Assembly (NCBI GenBank): GCA_019637635.1
Contig: JAHBVI010000011.1
Span: forward strand, 1 to 64,000
Length of the DNA: 64,000 nucleotides
Direction of reading: 5' to 3'
Origin: Anaerolineae bacterium
GTDB taxonomy: Bacteria; Chloroflexota; Anaerolineae; Promineifilales; Promineifilaceae
In this document: piece after piece, positions 34,516 to 43,811 of the stretch
Numbering within the stretch: the stretch's first letter is position 1
How the letters are laid out: each line of letters opens with the position of its first letter
Translations under genes and position numbers: made by a program
The notes under the pieces: generated by a model
What the model saw: only the letters and a program-made list of their open reading frames with translations
What the model was told of the DNA's origin: nothing
The model's database searches: none

Positions 34516-35432
34516 TAGATGAACTCAAGTATTCCATTGTCTGTAACCGACTGAACAGCACGAATCCGGTTATCCAGCTTCCGTCCCCTTATAACCTCCA
34601 TTATCGCTTCTTCTCTGGAAAGGCGCATAATCCGTTCTCTTTCCGCTGCCAGAGAAGCCATCGCTTCATTCCTTGAGATTACAATGGACTCGCTGGCGGC
34701 AACTTTCTCCTCTTTCCATATATCCGCAACAGCTCTATCAAAAGCAAGAAATGTACGGTTTACTCCCTGCCAATAAGCCACAGCATCTTTTGTAGGGTGC
34801 ATAGCTTCTACAGTTTCAAAAACATTGTGCAGCAATTCTACGGCCTTTGGCTGCCCGGCTTCTTGAGCATACCGAACCAACACAGCAAGGTGTGTATATG
34901 TAGCAATGCAGACAGATCGCACAACTGCCTGCTGGTAAATCTGGCTTATCCGGGCAGGCAACTGGTATACGGGGCAAACGACCATTGCGTATGGCTTGCC
35001 ATATTTCCAATTGTCCATCGCCTGAATTTTGAAATCCTTTTGGTTTTTTGCGGTGCGGCTCAGCCTGAACGCCTTTGCATCAGCCACAAAACTATAATCA
35101 TCACTTACACATTCCACATCAGCCGTGTCCGCTCTCTCCTTGAGAACCAGAGCGGTAAAACCCATCCAGGCAAACCCCTCACTAATTACCACATCTGTGT
35201 ACTTGGAATAAAGCTTTTCCTCGCTCGTGTCATGGTCATATCTTTCGGGAATAACACCACACAACCTCAAGTGTCCAAGCAACGAATCGGCGCCTTCTTT
35301 TTTCACTTCCAGCGCCAGTTCTTGCTCAACCCTGTCAGCATCAATACCAAAATCCCCACTGAGGCGACTTATCTCATCAACCCAATAATGCCGCCTTTCT
35401 AACTGTCGGGAATTAATCACACGAAAATCCAT
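34515..35432 (-). CDS. HindIII-family type II restriction endonuclease
   Basis: A 305-residue endonuclease. ADAKAFRLSRTAKNQKDFK at about 117-135 is nearly identical to the catalytic segment of HindIII as I remember it and contains the PD-(D/E)XK residues Asp118 and Lys120. TSEEKLYSKYTDVVISEGF and a C-terminal LSREEAIMEVIRGRK also fit the family. The predicted cut site is AAGCTT, by homology. It is translationally coupled to the methyltransferase. One AAGCTT site lies inside this gene (35211-35216) and needs protection by the partner. Confidence 0.88.
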   Translation of the reverse strand: MDFRVINSRQLERRHYWVDEISRLSGDFGIDADRVEQELALEVKKEGADSLLGHLRLCGVIPERYDHDTSEEKLYSKYTDVVISEGFAWMGFTALVLKERADTADVECVSDDYSFVADAKAFRLSRTAKNQKDFKIQAMDNWKYGKPYAMVVCPVYQLPARISQIYQQAVVRSVCIATYTHLAVLVRYAQEAGQPKAVELLHNVFETVEAMHPTKDAVAYWQGVNRTFLAFDRAVADIWKEEKVAASESIVISRNEAMASLAAERERIMRLSREEAIMEVIRGRKLDNRIRAVQSVTDNGILEFI

Positions 35433-35467
35433 GTTCCTTTGTACCCATACCGATTACCAATTACGGA

Positions 35468-36499
35468 TCACCCCTCCCCCTCCACCTCTTTGCCCGCGGC
35501 CCGCCAGGCGCGTTTGGCGTCTTCATACCCCATGCGGTAGAGCGTTTCGTGCCCTTCCTGGGTATAACGCAAGATGCGCTCCACCGGTATGGCTTCTTTG
35601 GGGGCGACAATGATGGGGTCGGGTAACTCATGGAATTTGTCTTCAAAAATGTCGGGGATGCCGTTGCCATCTTCATCTTTCAAGTCCAGGGCCTCACCCC
35701 GTATCTGACTGAGAAGGAGGGCATTTTGGGCGCGCAAACGGCCGTTTTCCACCTGCAACCGCACCAGTTCATTGATCCGATGGAACATCTTCAAGTCCGA
35801 GCGAAAAGAAGCCAACAAAGCCCAATCCAACACCGTGCTAACCCTTTGAAAGATATTGCTGGGGTTTTCCAACTTCTGTTCTTCTTCTGTTTCCCAGGGC
35901 GTCATCATCACCACCACAATCTCTTCCGCGCCGGCATCAATGGCCGGGGCTAACGGTGTGTTGGCCACCGTCGCCCCATCCCAATAGAGGCTGTCATTCA
36001 ACTGCGTGGCCGGATAAACAATGGGGATGGAACAACTGGCAATGATGTGATCCAACCCAATCGGCTCCTGCTGCATTTTGCTGGGGTACACGTCGGCGCT
36101 GTTGCCAAAAACGTGAAGCTGCCCGGTGCTGATTTCGGTGGCCGTGACGCGCAGGTGTACGGCCGCTTCGTCTGAATTGAGACGCCCAAAATTGACCCAC
36201 CCTTTTTCTTGCAATGTCTTGCGCAGTGGGGCGGTATCTAATAAATAATTGCCCGTCAGCGCCCCCAGACCAGCCTTTTGCACATCGTCCGTTTGCAGCC
36301 GCCGCCATAAAGCCCACAGCGAGTTGGCATTATGGCCGGAAGCAATGGCCGCGCCATTTACCGCGCCAATGGACGTGCCGGCCACAATGTGCGGATACCA
36401 TTCGTGTTCTTCCAGAAACTTCAGCACGCCCACGTGATAGGCGCCGCGCCCCCCACCACCAGACAAAACCAGGGCATTTTTACGCGCTTTTTCGGACAT
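35468..36499 (-). CDS. patatin-like phospholipase
   Basis: A 343-residue patatin-family lipid acyl hydrolase. The oxyanion loop is GGGGRGAYHVG near residue 14, the nucleophile Ser is in GTSIG near 42, and the catalytic Asp is in YWDGATVAN near 173. No signal peptide is seen, so it acts in the cytoplasm or at the inner face of the membrane. The C-terminal 100 residues (after the catalytic domain) contain a helical stretch and a DEDGNGIPD segment resembling a calcium-binding loop. Confidence 0.9.
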   Translation of the reverse strand: MSEKARKNALVLSGGGGRGAYHVGVLKFLEEHEWYPHIVAGTSIGAVNGAAIASGHNANSLWALWRRLQTDDVQKAGLGALTGNYLLDTAPLRKTLQEKGWVNFGRLNSDEAAVHLRVTATEISTGQLHVFGNSADVYPSKMQQEPIGLDHIIASCSIPIVYPATQLNDSLYWDGATVANTPLAPAIDAGAEEIVVVMMTPWETEEEQKLENPSNIFQRVSTVLDWALLASFRSDLKMFHRINELVRLQVENGRLRAQNALLLSQIRGEALDLKDEDGNGIPDIFEDKFHELPDPIIVAPKEAIPVERILRYTQEGHETLYRMGYEDAKRAWRAAGKEVEGEG

Positions 36500-36515
36500 T
36501 CGGGATTCTCTCTTT

Positions 36516-36549
36516 GTTTGCAGTAGACGCTAATGTGTCTACTACAAAC
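36516..36549. repeat. GTTTGTAGTAG-type hairpin, short copy D
   Basis: GTTTGCAGTAGAC and GTCTACTACAAAC arms around a short loop. It has the same outer arms as the elements at 28460 and 42073 but lacks their inner part. Confidence 0.75.
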
Positions 36550-36552
36550 CAA

Positions 36553-38800
36553 TTAGCCAACCAGATAAGCAGGGCGCACGGCCGTGTCCGACGCCTCTCG
36601 AATCTCAATCCCCGGTGGTTTCACCGGCAGGATGATATGGAAACGACTGCCGGGCAGGCGGGATTCGTCTTCGCCTTCCGATTCTACCCAGATGCGGCCA
36701 CCATGTGCTTCGATCACTCCTTTGGCAATGGGCAATCCCAGGCCGGGACCGGCCCCTTTGAATTTGGTGCTGCCGGTGGAATGAAGCTGTGGGTCGCCCA
36801 CGCGAAAGAACTTTTCAAAAATCAACTCGTGATATTGGGGATCAATACCAATGCCGCTGTCGCTGATCACAATTTCGATGTATTCTTCACGGTCAACGCT
36901 GGGGATGAGGGCGGCGGTGACATGGATACGTCCGTTGTCCGGCGTATATTTCACGGCATTGCCCAGCAAATTGGTGAACGCCTGCACCAGCCGCTTAAAA
37001 TCGGCATAAATGGCCGGGAGATCATTCACCCCTTCCACCATCATCTGAATGCGCCGTTCCCGTAGCGCCTGCGCCAGCGGTTCACCCGCCAGCCGCAGAA
37101 TCGTATCAATCCGCGCCTTCACAAAGGTCAACTGCATCCCATCCACATCCAACTGGCTGGCATCCAGCATCGCCGTAATCAGGCTTTCCAGTTGCAGCGT
37201 GGCCCGGTTAATGTGGCCGATAATCTCCCGCGTTTGTTCCCGCGTCAGCGCGTTTTCATCATTCATCGCCGCCAGAATGTCCGAATACCCCTTCACCTGC
37301 GTCAACGGCGTGCGCAGTTCATGGGAAGCGATGGTGATAAAATCGGACTTCACCCGATCCATGATTTCCAGCCGCTCATTTTGTTCCGTCAGGTCGGTGT
37401 TCAAATGGCGAATTTGCTCGTTTTGGATATTCAATTCGCTGTAAAGCCGGGCATTTTGCAGCGCCACCACCGTCTGATCGGCCAAAATCTGCATCAATTC
37501 CAATTCACCCGGCTGGTAAGGCACGGCCGACAACTTGGGACCGACAGCAATAATGCTCTCCAACTCATCCCCACTGCCCACCGGCATACACCTCCATCTG
37601 CTGTTCTTTAAGCCAGGCATGTTCTTCTTCGTTTAACCCTTTGTAGTCGGGGCTAAAATCGAGATCATATTGCAGCAGCGGTTGGTTCTGCCGGGCCAGC
37701 GTAATCAAAAAGAGACTGTTGGCCGGCAAGGTCACTTTTGTGCGCCCAATTTGCCCCATGCCGGTGATAGGCGCCAACTCCACACGGCCGTCTGCCAGCC
37801 GCGTCAACAACATCAGCCCACACCGGTTTGTCTCCAGCAGTTCGCTCAACGTCCCGGCAATCAACAGCGCCAACTGCTGCACATCCAACGTGCGGGAAAT
37901 GGCCTGGCTGTAATTGCGCATGACCTGGTTGGTATTCAACCCTTCGCCGCGCAAATAACGGAATGTCAGCCGTTCCACCAGCCCGCGATAGGGTTCATAT
38001 AAGAAAAAACCTAACGACAGCAGCACTGCCAGAATCACGGCCGTGACCACCTCACCCAATCCCAAATCCCGGCTCACCTGTACCGCCGCCAGAATAATGA
38101 TGATGAGCGGCAATGCAGAAATGGTATTCACAATCAGGAAGGCAATCGCCCGCAAGGCGCGCGTGCGCACGTCAAAAATGCGGAACGTGGCCACGCCATA
38201 GGCCATGCCCACCACGCCCACATAGCGCAAGAATTGGCCCACCAACACCAAAACCAGATTGTCGAAAAATTGCAGGAACTCACCCAGGAACACGGCCGTC
38301 AGCACCATAAACCAATACAACAACCGATTGGCGTGCCAGGGAAAAGGCGTGGCCTTATATTCCCGCCACGTCTTGCCCAACAGCAGCCCGCTGATGGCAA
38401 ACCACACCAGGTAGCTCAACAAGACGCCGCTGGACATATTCAGGTTGATCAGGGCAGAGGGGTTGGTGGACGGCCGTAAATCCACCACAACAGCCATCAC
38501 CGCCGCCGCCGCCACTACCAACAACAGCGCGCGCGGCACCTTCCATTCTAAAAATGACGAGGTTAAACCTACCGCCAGAATCGTGCTTAACAACAAGAAC
38601 TTCACCGATAAATCGGGATAATTCACCAGCGGGGCGACAAATAAGGAAAATTCCCAGATAACCGAAGCCGCTAAAAACAACACCAGCCAGCGGCGCTGTC
38701 CGGCGTCTTGACCCCGCCGCGACAGAGGCGAAATCAACAGCAACGTGTATAAGGCTGCGCCAAGAAGGGGAATAAACTGATTATTGGCGTATACGCTCAT
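36553..38800 (-). pseudogene. membrane sensor histidine kinase, frameshifted
   Basis: Two overlapping frames make one kinase of about 750 residues. The first (37565-38800) has seven to eight membrane helices and the start of a GAF domain. The second (36553 to about 37590) continues the GAF domain (IIAVGPKLSAVPYQPGELEL), then a HisKA box (FITIASHELRTPL) and the ATPase domain (N-box LLGNAVKYTP, DSGIGIDPQ). The break is at about 37582 in a C/G run (GCCGGTGGG). One extra C would restore a smooth GAF sequence. It may be a real mutation, programmed slippage or a sequencing error. Confidence 0.8.
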
Positions 38801-38805
38801 AAATG

Positions 38806-38985
38806 CGTAATCCGTTTTCCGTAAGCCGTGAACCGTAAACCGTTATCCGTAGGCCGTTATCCGTAAGCCGTGAGCCGTGAGCCGTAAGCCGTTATCCGTA
38901 AGCCGTGAGCCGTAACCTGTAATCCCAGTGTGACCTCGGACATCGGATTACCGATTACCGATTACGGATTACCGATTACGGCCAT
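38806..38985. repeat. largest heptamer array, CCGTAAG/CCGTGAG/CCGTTAT
   Basis: About sixteen CCGTNNN units in a row (38809-38920), a 30-bp spacer, then about six ATTACCG-type complementary units, upstream of the histidine kinase. It is the longest array in the window. Confidence 0.9.
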
Positions 38986-39045
38986 GACAGGTGACTCTAA
39001 CGACAGGGCATATTGTAACGGCCGTACCCACCCCCGGCAAAACAA

Positions 39046-39079
39046 AGACCCTAAGGGCTTTTCATAACCCTTAGGGTCT
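39046..39079 (-). terminator. palindromic terminator after tRNA-Ser
   Basis: Perfect 12-bp arms AGACCCTAAGGG and complement. On the minus strand TTTGTTTTG follows. The same palindrome is found at 40451. Confidence 0.75.
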
Positions 39080-39084
39080 GTCTC

Positions 39085-39176
39085 TGGCGGAGAGGGCGGG
39101 ATTCGAACCCGCGATGAGGTATAACCCCATACACGCTTTCCAAGCGTGCGCACTAAGCCAGCTATGCGACCTCTCC
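39085..39176 (-). tRNA. tRNA-Ser (anticodon GGA), CCA encoded
   Basis: Reading the minus strand from 39176, the acceptor arm is GGAGAGG paired with CCTCTCC, the anticodon stem CACGC/GCGTG holds the loop TTGGAAA (anticodon GGA, codons UCC/UCU), and the T arm is GCGGG-TTCGAAT-CCCGC. The long variable arm typical of tRNA-Ser is ATGGGG/CCTCAT. The 3' CCA is encoded. Confidence 0.97.
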
Positions 39177-39190
39177 ACAAGCGCGTGGGA

Positions 39191-39218
39191 ATTATAGACG
39201 AAGGCGACGGAGACGCAA
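39191..39218 (-). promoter_or_regulatory. promoter of the tRNA-Ser gene
   Basis: On the minus strand TTGCGT (39218-39213), a 16-bp spacer and a perfect TATAAT (39196-39191). The expected start is about 8 bp before the tRNA. Confidence 0.55.
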
Positions 39219-39295
39219 GCCGTTACCATCTGAGATGCACAAACACACTGAAAGCACCCCGCAAGAGCGCCGGTTTGTCACCGCGCATTTTCTTC

Positions 39296-39345
39296 AGTGC
39301 GCTTTAGCGCACTTCTTATAGCAGCCTGGGATTTCCATTCCCAGG
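39296..39345. repeat. two small hairpins
   Basis: AGTGCGCT-TT... (39296-39313) is a perfect stem, and CCTGGGA...TCCCAGG (39325-39345) is a second. They lie in the intergenic stretch between tRNA-Ser and the LacI gene. I see nothing else at 39219-39377. Confidence 0.6.
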
Positions 39346-39377
39346 CAACCCCCCTGAATTTCTTAATTTTCCCATTC

Positions 39378-39406
39378 TTGACAACGGCCCAAAAATTGAC
39401 TATTAT
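39378..39406 (+). promoter_or_regulatory. consensus promoter of the LacI-type regulator
   Basis: TTGACA (39378-39383), 17 bp, TATTAT (39401-39406), immediately followed by the operator palindrome. Confidence 0.8.
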
Positions 39407-39436
39407 CATGTTACCGGTCACGTGACCGGTAACATG
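39407..39436 (+). promoter_or_regulatory. 30-bp perfect palindrome, predicted LacI-family operator
   Basis: Half site CATGTTACCGGTCAC followed by its exact complement, with a central CpG step as LacI-family operators usually have. It covers the expected transcription start (about 39413), so binding would block the promoter: autorepression. I found no second full copy upstream of the sugar-binding protein gene. Confidence 0.8.
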
Positions 39437-39454
39437 GCAGGAAGGAGAAGAAAA

Positions 39455-40459
39455 TTGCCCCGCTCAGATGTGACCATCCGCGATGTGGCCCAACATGCTG
39501 GCGTTTCACACCAGACCGTCTCTCGCGTCATCAATGACAGCGAGCGAGTCAGCCCAGAAACGCGCGCCCGCGTGGAGGCGGCCATTGCCGCCCTCGACTT
39601 CCGCCCTAACGCCATCGCCCGCTCCATGGCACGCGGCCGCACCGCTACCCTGGCCTGCATCGCCCCCAACCTGACCGATTACACCTTTGCCAGCATCATT
39701 GACGCCGCGGCCACGGCCGTGCGCCAACACGGCTACTTTCTCCTTTCCGCCTCCGCCCCCGATGAAGAGACGTTTCAAGGTCTGATAGATGAATTGGTGA
39801 CCAGCCATCGGGTAGAAGGACTGTTGGTGATCAATCCCTTTGCCGACGGCCGTTACCAACTGCTGCCTCCCACCTTCCCCACCGTGTTTGCCGGGGCGCG
39901 CCCCCGTGAAGAAGCGGCTAACTCGGTAGCGCTGGATGACGTGACGGCCGCCTTTACCGCCACCCAACACCTGCTTAGCCTGGGACACACCCACATCGGC
40001 ATGATCACCGGCCCCATGGCCGAAGATTGCGCCCAAGACCGCAGCCTGGGTTTTACCCAGGCTTTGCAAGCCGCCGGTATCATCCCGCAATCAGATTGGG
40101 TGCGGGAAGGCAACTGGCAGCCCGCTTCCGGCTTTGAAGCCTTTATGCACTGGCAGCAACAGGGGGAAATACCAACGGCCGTGTTCGCCCAAAATGACCA
40201 GATGGCGCTGGGTGTGCTGCGGGCCGCCCGCGATTGTGGCCTGCAAATCCCGGCCCAGTTGTCCATTATCGGTGTGGATGACATTCCCCTGGCTTCCCAC
40301 TTTGCGCCGCCGCTGACCACGCTGCGGCAGGATTTCGCCCGCATTGGCCGCGAAGCCGCGCAGTTGCTTCTGGAGGTTGTCGAAGAACCTGACCGCGCTA
40401 AAGAGCATTTACAAATCGAAGCAGAGTTAATCCTGCGCCGTTCAACCGCCAGACCCTAA
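39455..40459 (+). CDS. LacI-family transcriptional regulator
   Basis: A 334-residue regulator. The start chosen is TTG at 39455: AGGAAGGAG lies 7 bases before it and the protein then begins, as the family does, with the helix-turn-helix (VTIRDVAQHAGVSHQTVSRV). The ATG at 39434 is inside the operator palindrome. Residues 60-330 form a periplasmic-binding-like sugar-sensing domain, ending with FAQNDQMALGVLRAARD and a VDDIPLA segment. It probably controls itself and the sugar-uptake genes downstream. The inducer is presumably the imported galactoside. Confidence 0.93.
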   Translation: MPRSDVTIRDVAQHAGVSHQTVSRVINDSERVSPETRARVEAAIAALDFRPNAIARSMARGRTATLACIAPNLTDYTFASIIDAAATAVRQHGYFLLSASAPDEETFQGLIDELVTSHRVEGLLVINPFADGRYQLLPPTFPTVFAGARPREEAANSVALDDVTAAFTATQHLLSLGHTHIGMITGPMAEDCAQDRSLGFTQALQAAGIIPQSDWVREGNWQPASGFEAFMHWQQQGEIPTAVFAQNDQMALGVLRAARDCGLQIPAQLSIIGVDDIPLASHFAPPLTTLRQDFARIGREAAQLLLEVVEEPDRAKEHLQIEAELILRRSTARP

Positions 40460-40483
40460 GGGTTTTTGAAACCCTTAGGGTCT
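40451..40483 (+). terminator. palindrome AGACCCTAAGGG over the LacI stop codon
   Basis: The arms include the TAA stop (40457-40459). The stem is perfect with a TTTTTGAAA loop. Few T residues follow, so termination would be weak, allowing partial read-through into the transport genes. Confidence 0.55.
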
Positions 40484-40538
40484 AACCAACAGAGGAGGTG
40501 ATTTTAACGAGAGGATTTGACCACATTCTGCCAAAAAG

Positions 40539-40568
40539 AAGAGGCACAGGCGGCTACCTGTACCTCTT
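40539..40568 (+). promoter_or_regulatory. leader hairpin upstream of the sugar-binding gene
   Basis: AAGAGG-C-ACAGG pairs with CCTGT-A-CCTCTT around a 6-nt loop, 100 bp before the sugar-binding protein. Role unknown. Confidence 0.4.
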
Positions 40569-40668
40569 CAGGCGCAATGAAGCTGGCTTTAGCTAGGGCA
40601 CAGTCCACACTGCTTGCGCCTATTTTACCGGACAGTCCACAATTTCAATAATAAACAGGAGTTGAAGA

Positions 40669-42057
40669 ATGAACCCTATTCGCAAGTCTCTCTATGTAAT
40701 GGTTGTTTTGTTGTTTACGGCCGTGTTCCTGGCTGCCTGTGGGGGTGGCTCCAGCACAACCCCTACCCAGCCCCCGGCCACTACTGCGCCACAAACGGCC
40801 GCCACCGCTACCACCGCCCCCGCTGCCCAGGAAAGTGACATGGAAGAAATCACCCTGCGCTGGCGTACCCGCCCCGATAACCAGGCCGAAATTGACGTGT
40901 ACCAGTCCGTCAGCAACGAACTGGACGGCGAGATGAGCGGCGTCACCCTGGTGTATGAACCGGGCGGCAGCGAAAGCTCCAGCTACCAGGACGTGTTGCG
41001 CACCGAATTAGCTGCCGGTACCGCCCCTGACGTTTTCTGGATTCCCGGTACCGACATCGCCGACTTTGCCACCCGCGGCCTGATCATGAACCTGCGTGAC
41101 ATGGCCGACGCCACCGCCGGCTACAGCGACGCCGATTTTTACCCCGGCCCCATGTTCCACCTGACTTTTAACCCCGAAAGCGGCAACAGCGGCGAAGCCT
41201 TGTGGGGTCTGCCGCGTGACGTGTCTACCTTTGCCCTCTACCTGAACCTGGATTTGCTGGCCGAATCCGGCGCACCTGACCCGCGTGAACTGGCGGCTAA
41301 CGGCGAATGGAACTGGGACACCTTCCTGGAAGTGGCCTCCGCTATTGATGCCCTGGGCGACGACATTTACGGCTACGGCCAGAATGCCTGGTGGGGGCCG
41401 TATGGCTACTGGATCAATGCCGCTGGCGGTGGTTTCTACAATGAAGACCGCACCGCCTGTGGGCTGGATACGCCGGAATCTATTGCCGGGCTGGAATTTG
41501 AATCCCGCATCTACAACGAATACGATGTGGCCGTGCCCTACGGCGAAGACAGCGAACCGCCGTTCCTGGCCGGGAAAGTGGGCATGTTCCAAAACGGCCG
41601 TTGGGCCACCCCCGGCGTGCGTTCATCCGCTAACTTCAATTGGGACGTGGTAGAACTGCCCGATGGTCCCGCCGGGCCGAGCAACTGGCTCTTCTGGGGC
41701 GCATACGTGGTCAATGCCAACACCGAACATCCCGAAGAAGCCTGGAAACTGGTGCAAGAACTGACCACGGCCGAAACGCAGGGCAAAATTGCGGCCTTAG
41801 GCGCCAACATCCCCAGCCGCGTCAGCCAGGAAGCGCTGGACGCCTTCCTGACCTTCACGCCGCCCGCCAACAACCAGGCCTTCCTGAATGGCCTGGCGCG
41901 CAACCCGGCAACGGAAGGGCCGCTGTGGGCTGGTAGCTGGCCGGAGTTTGACGCCATTATGGGGCCGGCGGTCACGGCCGTACTCAATGGCGACCAATCC
42001 ATTGACAACTTTGCCGCCACCATCTGCGACGAGGCTAATAAGGCGTTCAATCAGTAG
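40669..42057 (+). CDS. ABC transporter sugar-binding lipoprotein
   Basis: A 462-residue extracellular solute-binding protein of the MalE class. The signal peptide ends in the lipobox FLAACG, followed by a Thr/Pro/Ala linker. The mature domain shows PDVFWIPGTDIADFATRGL, a GLPRDVSTFALYLNLDLL hinge strand and NGRWATPGVR. It captures a sugar outside the membrane for the two permeases that follow. No transport ATPase is encoded in the operon, so a shared MsmK-like ATPase elsewhere is expected. Confidence 0.93.
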   Translation: MNPIRKSLYVMVVLLFTAVFLAACGGGSSTTPTQPPATTAPQTAATATTAPAAQESDMEEITLRWRTRPDNQAEIDVYQSVSNELDGEMSGVTLVYEPGGSESSSYQDVLRTELAAGTAPDVFWIPGTDIADFATRGLIMNLRDMADATAGYSDADFYPGPMFHLTFNPESGNSGEALWGLPRDVSTFALYLNLDLLAESGAPDPRELAANGEWNWDTFLEVASAIDALGDDIYGYGQNAWWGPYGYWINAAGGGFYNEDRTACGLDTPESIAGLEFESRIYNEYDVAVPYGEDSEPPFLAGKVGMFQNGRWATPGVRSSANFNWDVVELPDGPAGPSNWLFWGAYVVNANTEHPEEAWKLVQELTTAETQGKIAALGANIPSRVSQEALDAFLTFTPPANNQAFLNGLARNPATEGPLWAGSWPEFDAIMGPAVTAVLNGDQSIDNFAATICDEANKAFNQ

Positions 42058-42072
42058 TAGTACCATGTAAAA

Positions 42073-42127
42073 GTTTGTAGTAGGCGCTTTAGCGCCGTCA
42101 GAGGGCGATGAATCGCCTACTACAAAC
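42073..42127. repeat. GTTTGTAGTAGGCG hairpin element, copy C
   Basis: The best-preserved copy: GTTTGTAGTAGGCG and CGCCTACTACAAAC outer arms, and inner CGCTTTAGCG and GGCGATGAATCGCC stems. It lies between the binding protein and permease 1. Confidence 0.9.
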
Positions 42128-42152
42128 TCCTAACCTTCCCAGGAGGTGGCTG

Positions 42153-43811
42153 ATGGCGGCAGCGACGGCAACAACAGAAACGAAGACAGTCGGGCAAACC
42201 ATTCTACGCTGGATAAAGGTGGTGGCTGGCTGGCATTTGCTCCTGGCAGTGGGGGGGCTGGTTGGCCTGGGCTGGCTGTGGGCCGGCGGTGGCGCGGAAC
42301 GGGTCATCGTGTTCAAAGTGGCGGTGTCGGCGCTGCTGGTGGCGCTCACGGCCGTGACCTCCCTGGCCGCCGTTGACCTGCTACGCCTGCGCCATCGTGG
42401 GCGTGTCCTCTCTCTGGCGGTGAACTATCTGGGTTTCCTTTTTTGCCTCTTTGCCGTCATTCACCGCGCCGGGGGTTTCACCGGTTTCAACACGCTGGCC
42501 AATAACTTTGGCCGGGCGCTGCCTTTTCTCTTTCTGGCCCTGCTCGGCGTGGCCATCAGCAATATGGGCGAAAACCCCGGCCCTAATCGCAAAGTGGTGG
42601 GGCGGGTGGTCACGGCCGTCGGCGGCATCCTCTTTCTCTTTCTGGCCGGACTGGCCACGGCCGGGCGCGCCCTGTTCGTGGGCCTCACCGATCCCGTTAC
42701 CCTCCTCCTTTTTGCCGCCTTGTTCCCATTTGCCCTATTTATTTGGGCTATCTGGCGGCAGCCGGCGGCCACATTGCTGGGCGCTAAAAATGCAGACAAC
42801 GAGATGCTCATTGGCTGGGCCTTTCTCAGCCCCAACCTGCTGGGATTCCTTGTCTTCATCGCCGGGCCGCTGCTTTTTTCCTTTTACGTCAGCTTCACCA
42901 ACTGGGACGCTTTTGGCAATGCCAATTGGGTCGGGCTGAGCAATTACGGCCGTGCCCTCAACCTCACCATAGCCCCCCTGGCCGACGCCGCCCAACGCGC
43001 CAACGAAGTGCTGGACGTGAAAGTGTACGACGAACTGACGCGCATCCAGTTGTTCGGCCGTGCTTACGTTATTGGCGCCCAGGACAAACTGTTCTGGATC
43101 GCCCTGGGCAATACGCTAAAGTTCGTTCTGTTTGCTGTCCCCCTCAGTGTTATTCCGGCTCTCTTCCTGGCAAACCTGCTCAACAGCAAAGTGCCAGGCA
43201 TGAAATTTTTCCGCGCCGTTTACTTTCTACCCAGTGTAGCCGCCGTTGTCGGCATTGCCCTGGTCTGGCAGTTGCTCTTCAACGCCTCGGTCGGCTACAT
43301 CAACTACTTCATCACCCAGATCACTACTTTTTTGGGCATAGCCGACCCCAAAATTCGCTGGTTGTCGGCCAGCGACACCGCGCTTTTGGCGGTGGTGATC
43401 ATGGCTGCCTGGCAGTGGCTGGGCTTTAACACCGTTCTCTTTCTGGCCGGTCTGCAAAGTATCCCCCGCGTTTTGTATGAAGCCGCCACCGTAGACGGCG
43501 CCGGCTCTGGCCGCCAGTTCACCCACATCACCGTGCCCCTGCTGGCGCCCACCACCTTTTTTGTCATCGTCACCACCACCATCCAGGCGATGCAAATTTT
43601 TGAACATATTTTTATTGTGATGGGCACCAACCCCGCCGGGCCGGGCAATTCCACCCTCACCCTGGTGCTATATCTGTACCAGAAAGGGTTCCAACGTTTT
43701 GAGCAAGGGTACGCCTCTTCGCTGGCCTGGATTTTATTTGCCATCATCTTTGCCGCCACCCTGTTTCAGGTACAGCGGCAGCGTATGAGTGGGTCGGGAT
43801 ATGATGCGTGA
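42153..43811 (+). CDS. sugar ABC transporter permease, MalF-type
   Basis: A 552-residue permease. The ATG at 42153 has AGGAGGTGG just upstream. An earlier ATG would begin within the repeat. About six extra N-terminal helices (1-210) precede the usual binding-protein-dependent transport domain (about 225-545), whose EAA loop reads EAATVDGAGSGRQFTHITVP. A soluble insertion (about 275-320) lies after the first core helix. It forms the channel with the next gene. Its stop codon is within a repeat (SGYDA). Confidence 0.92.
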   Translation: MAAATATTETKTVGQTILRWIKVVAGWHLLLAVGGLVGLGWLWAGGGAERVIVFKVAVSALLVALTAVTSLAAVDLLRLRHRGRVLSLAVNYLGFLFCLFAVIHRAGGFTGFNTLANNFGRALPFLFLALLGVAISNMGENPGPNRKVVGRVVTAVGGILFLFLAGLATAGRALFVGLTDPVTLLLFAALFPFALFIWAIWRQPAATLLGAKNADNEMLIGWAFLSPNLLGFLVFIAGPLLFSFYVSFTNWDAFGNANWVGLSNYGRALNLTIAPLADAAQRANEVLDVKVYDELTRIQLFGRAYVIGAQDKLFWIALGNTLKFVLFAVPLSVIPALFLANLLNSKVPGMKFFRAVYFLPSVAAVVGIALVWQLLFNASVGYINYFITQITTFLGIADPKIRWLSASDTALLAVVIMAAWQWLGFNTVLFLAGLQSIPRVLYEAATVDGAGSGRQFTHITVPLLAPTTFFVIVTTTIQAMQIFEHIFIVMGTNPAGPGNSTLTLVLYLYQKGFQRFEQGYASSLAWILFAIIFAATLFQVQRQRMSGSGYDA

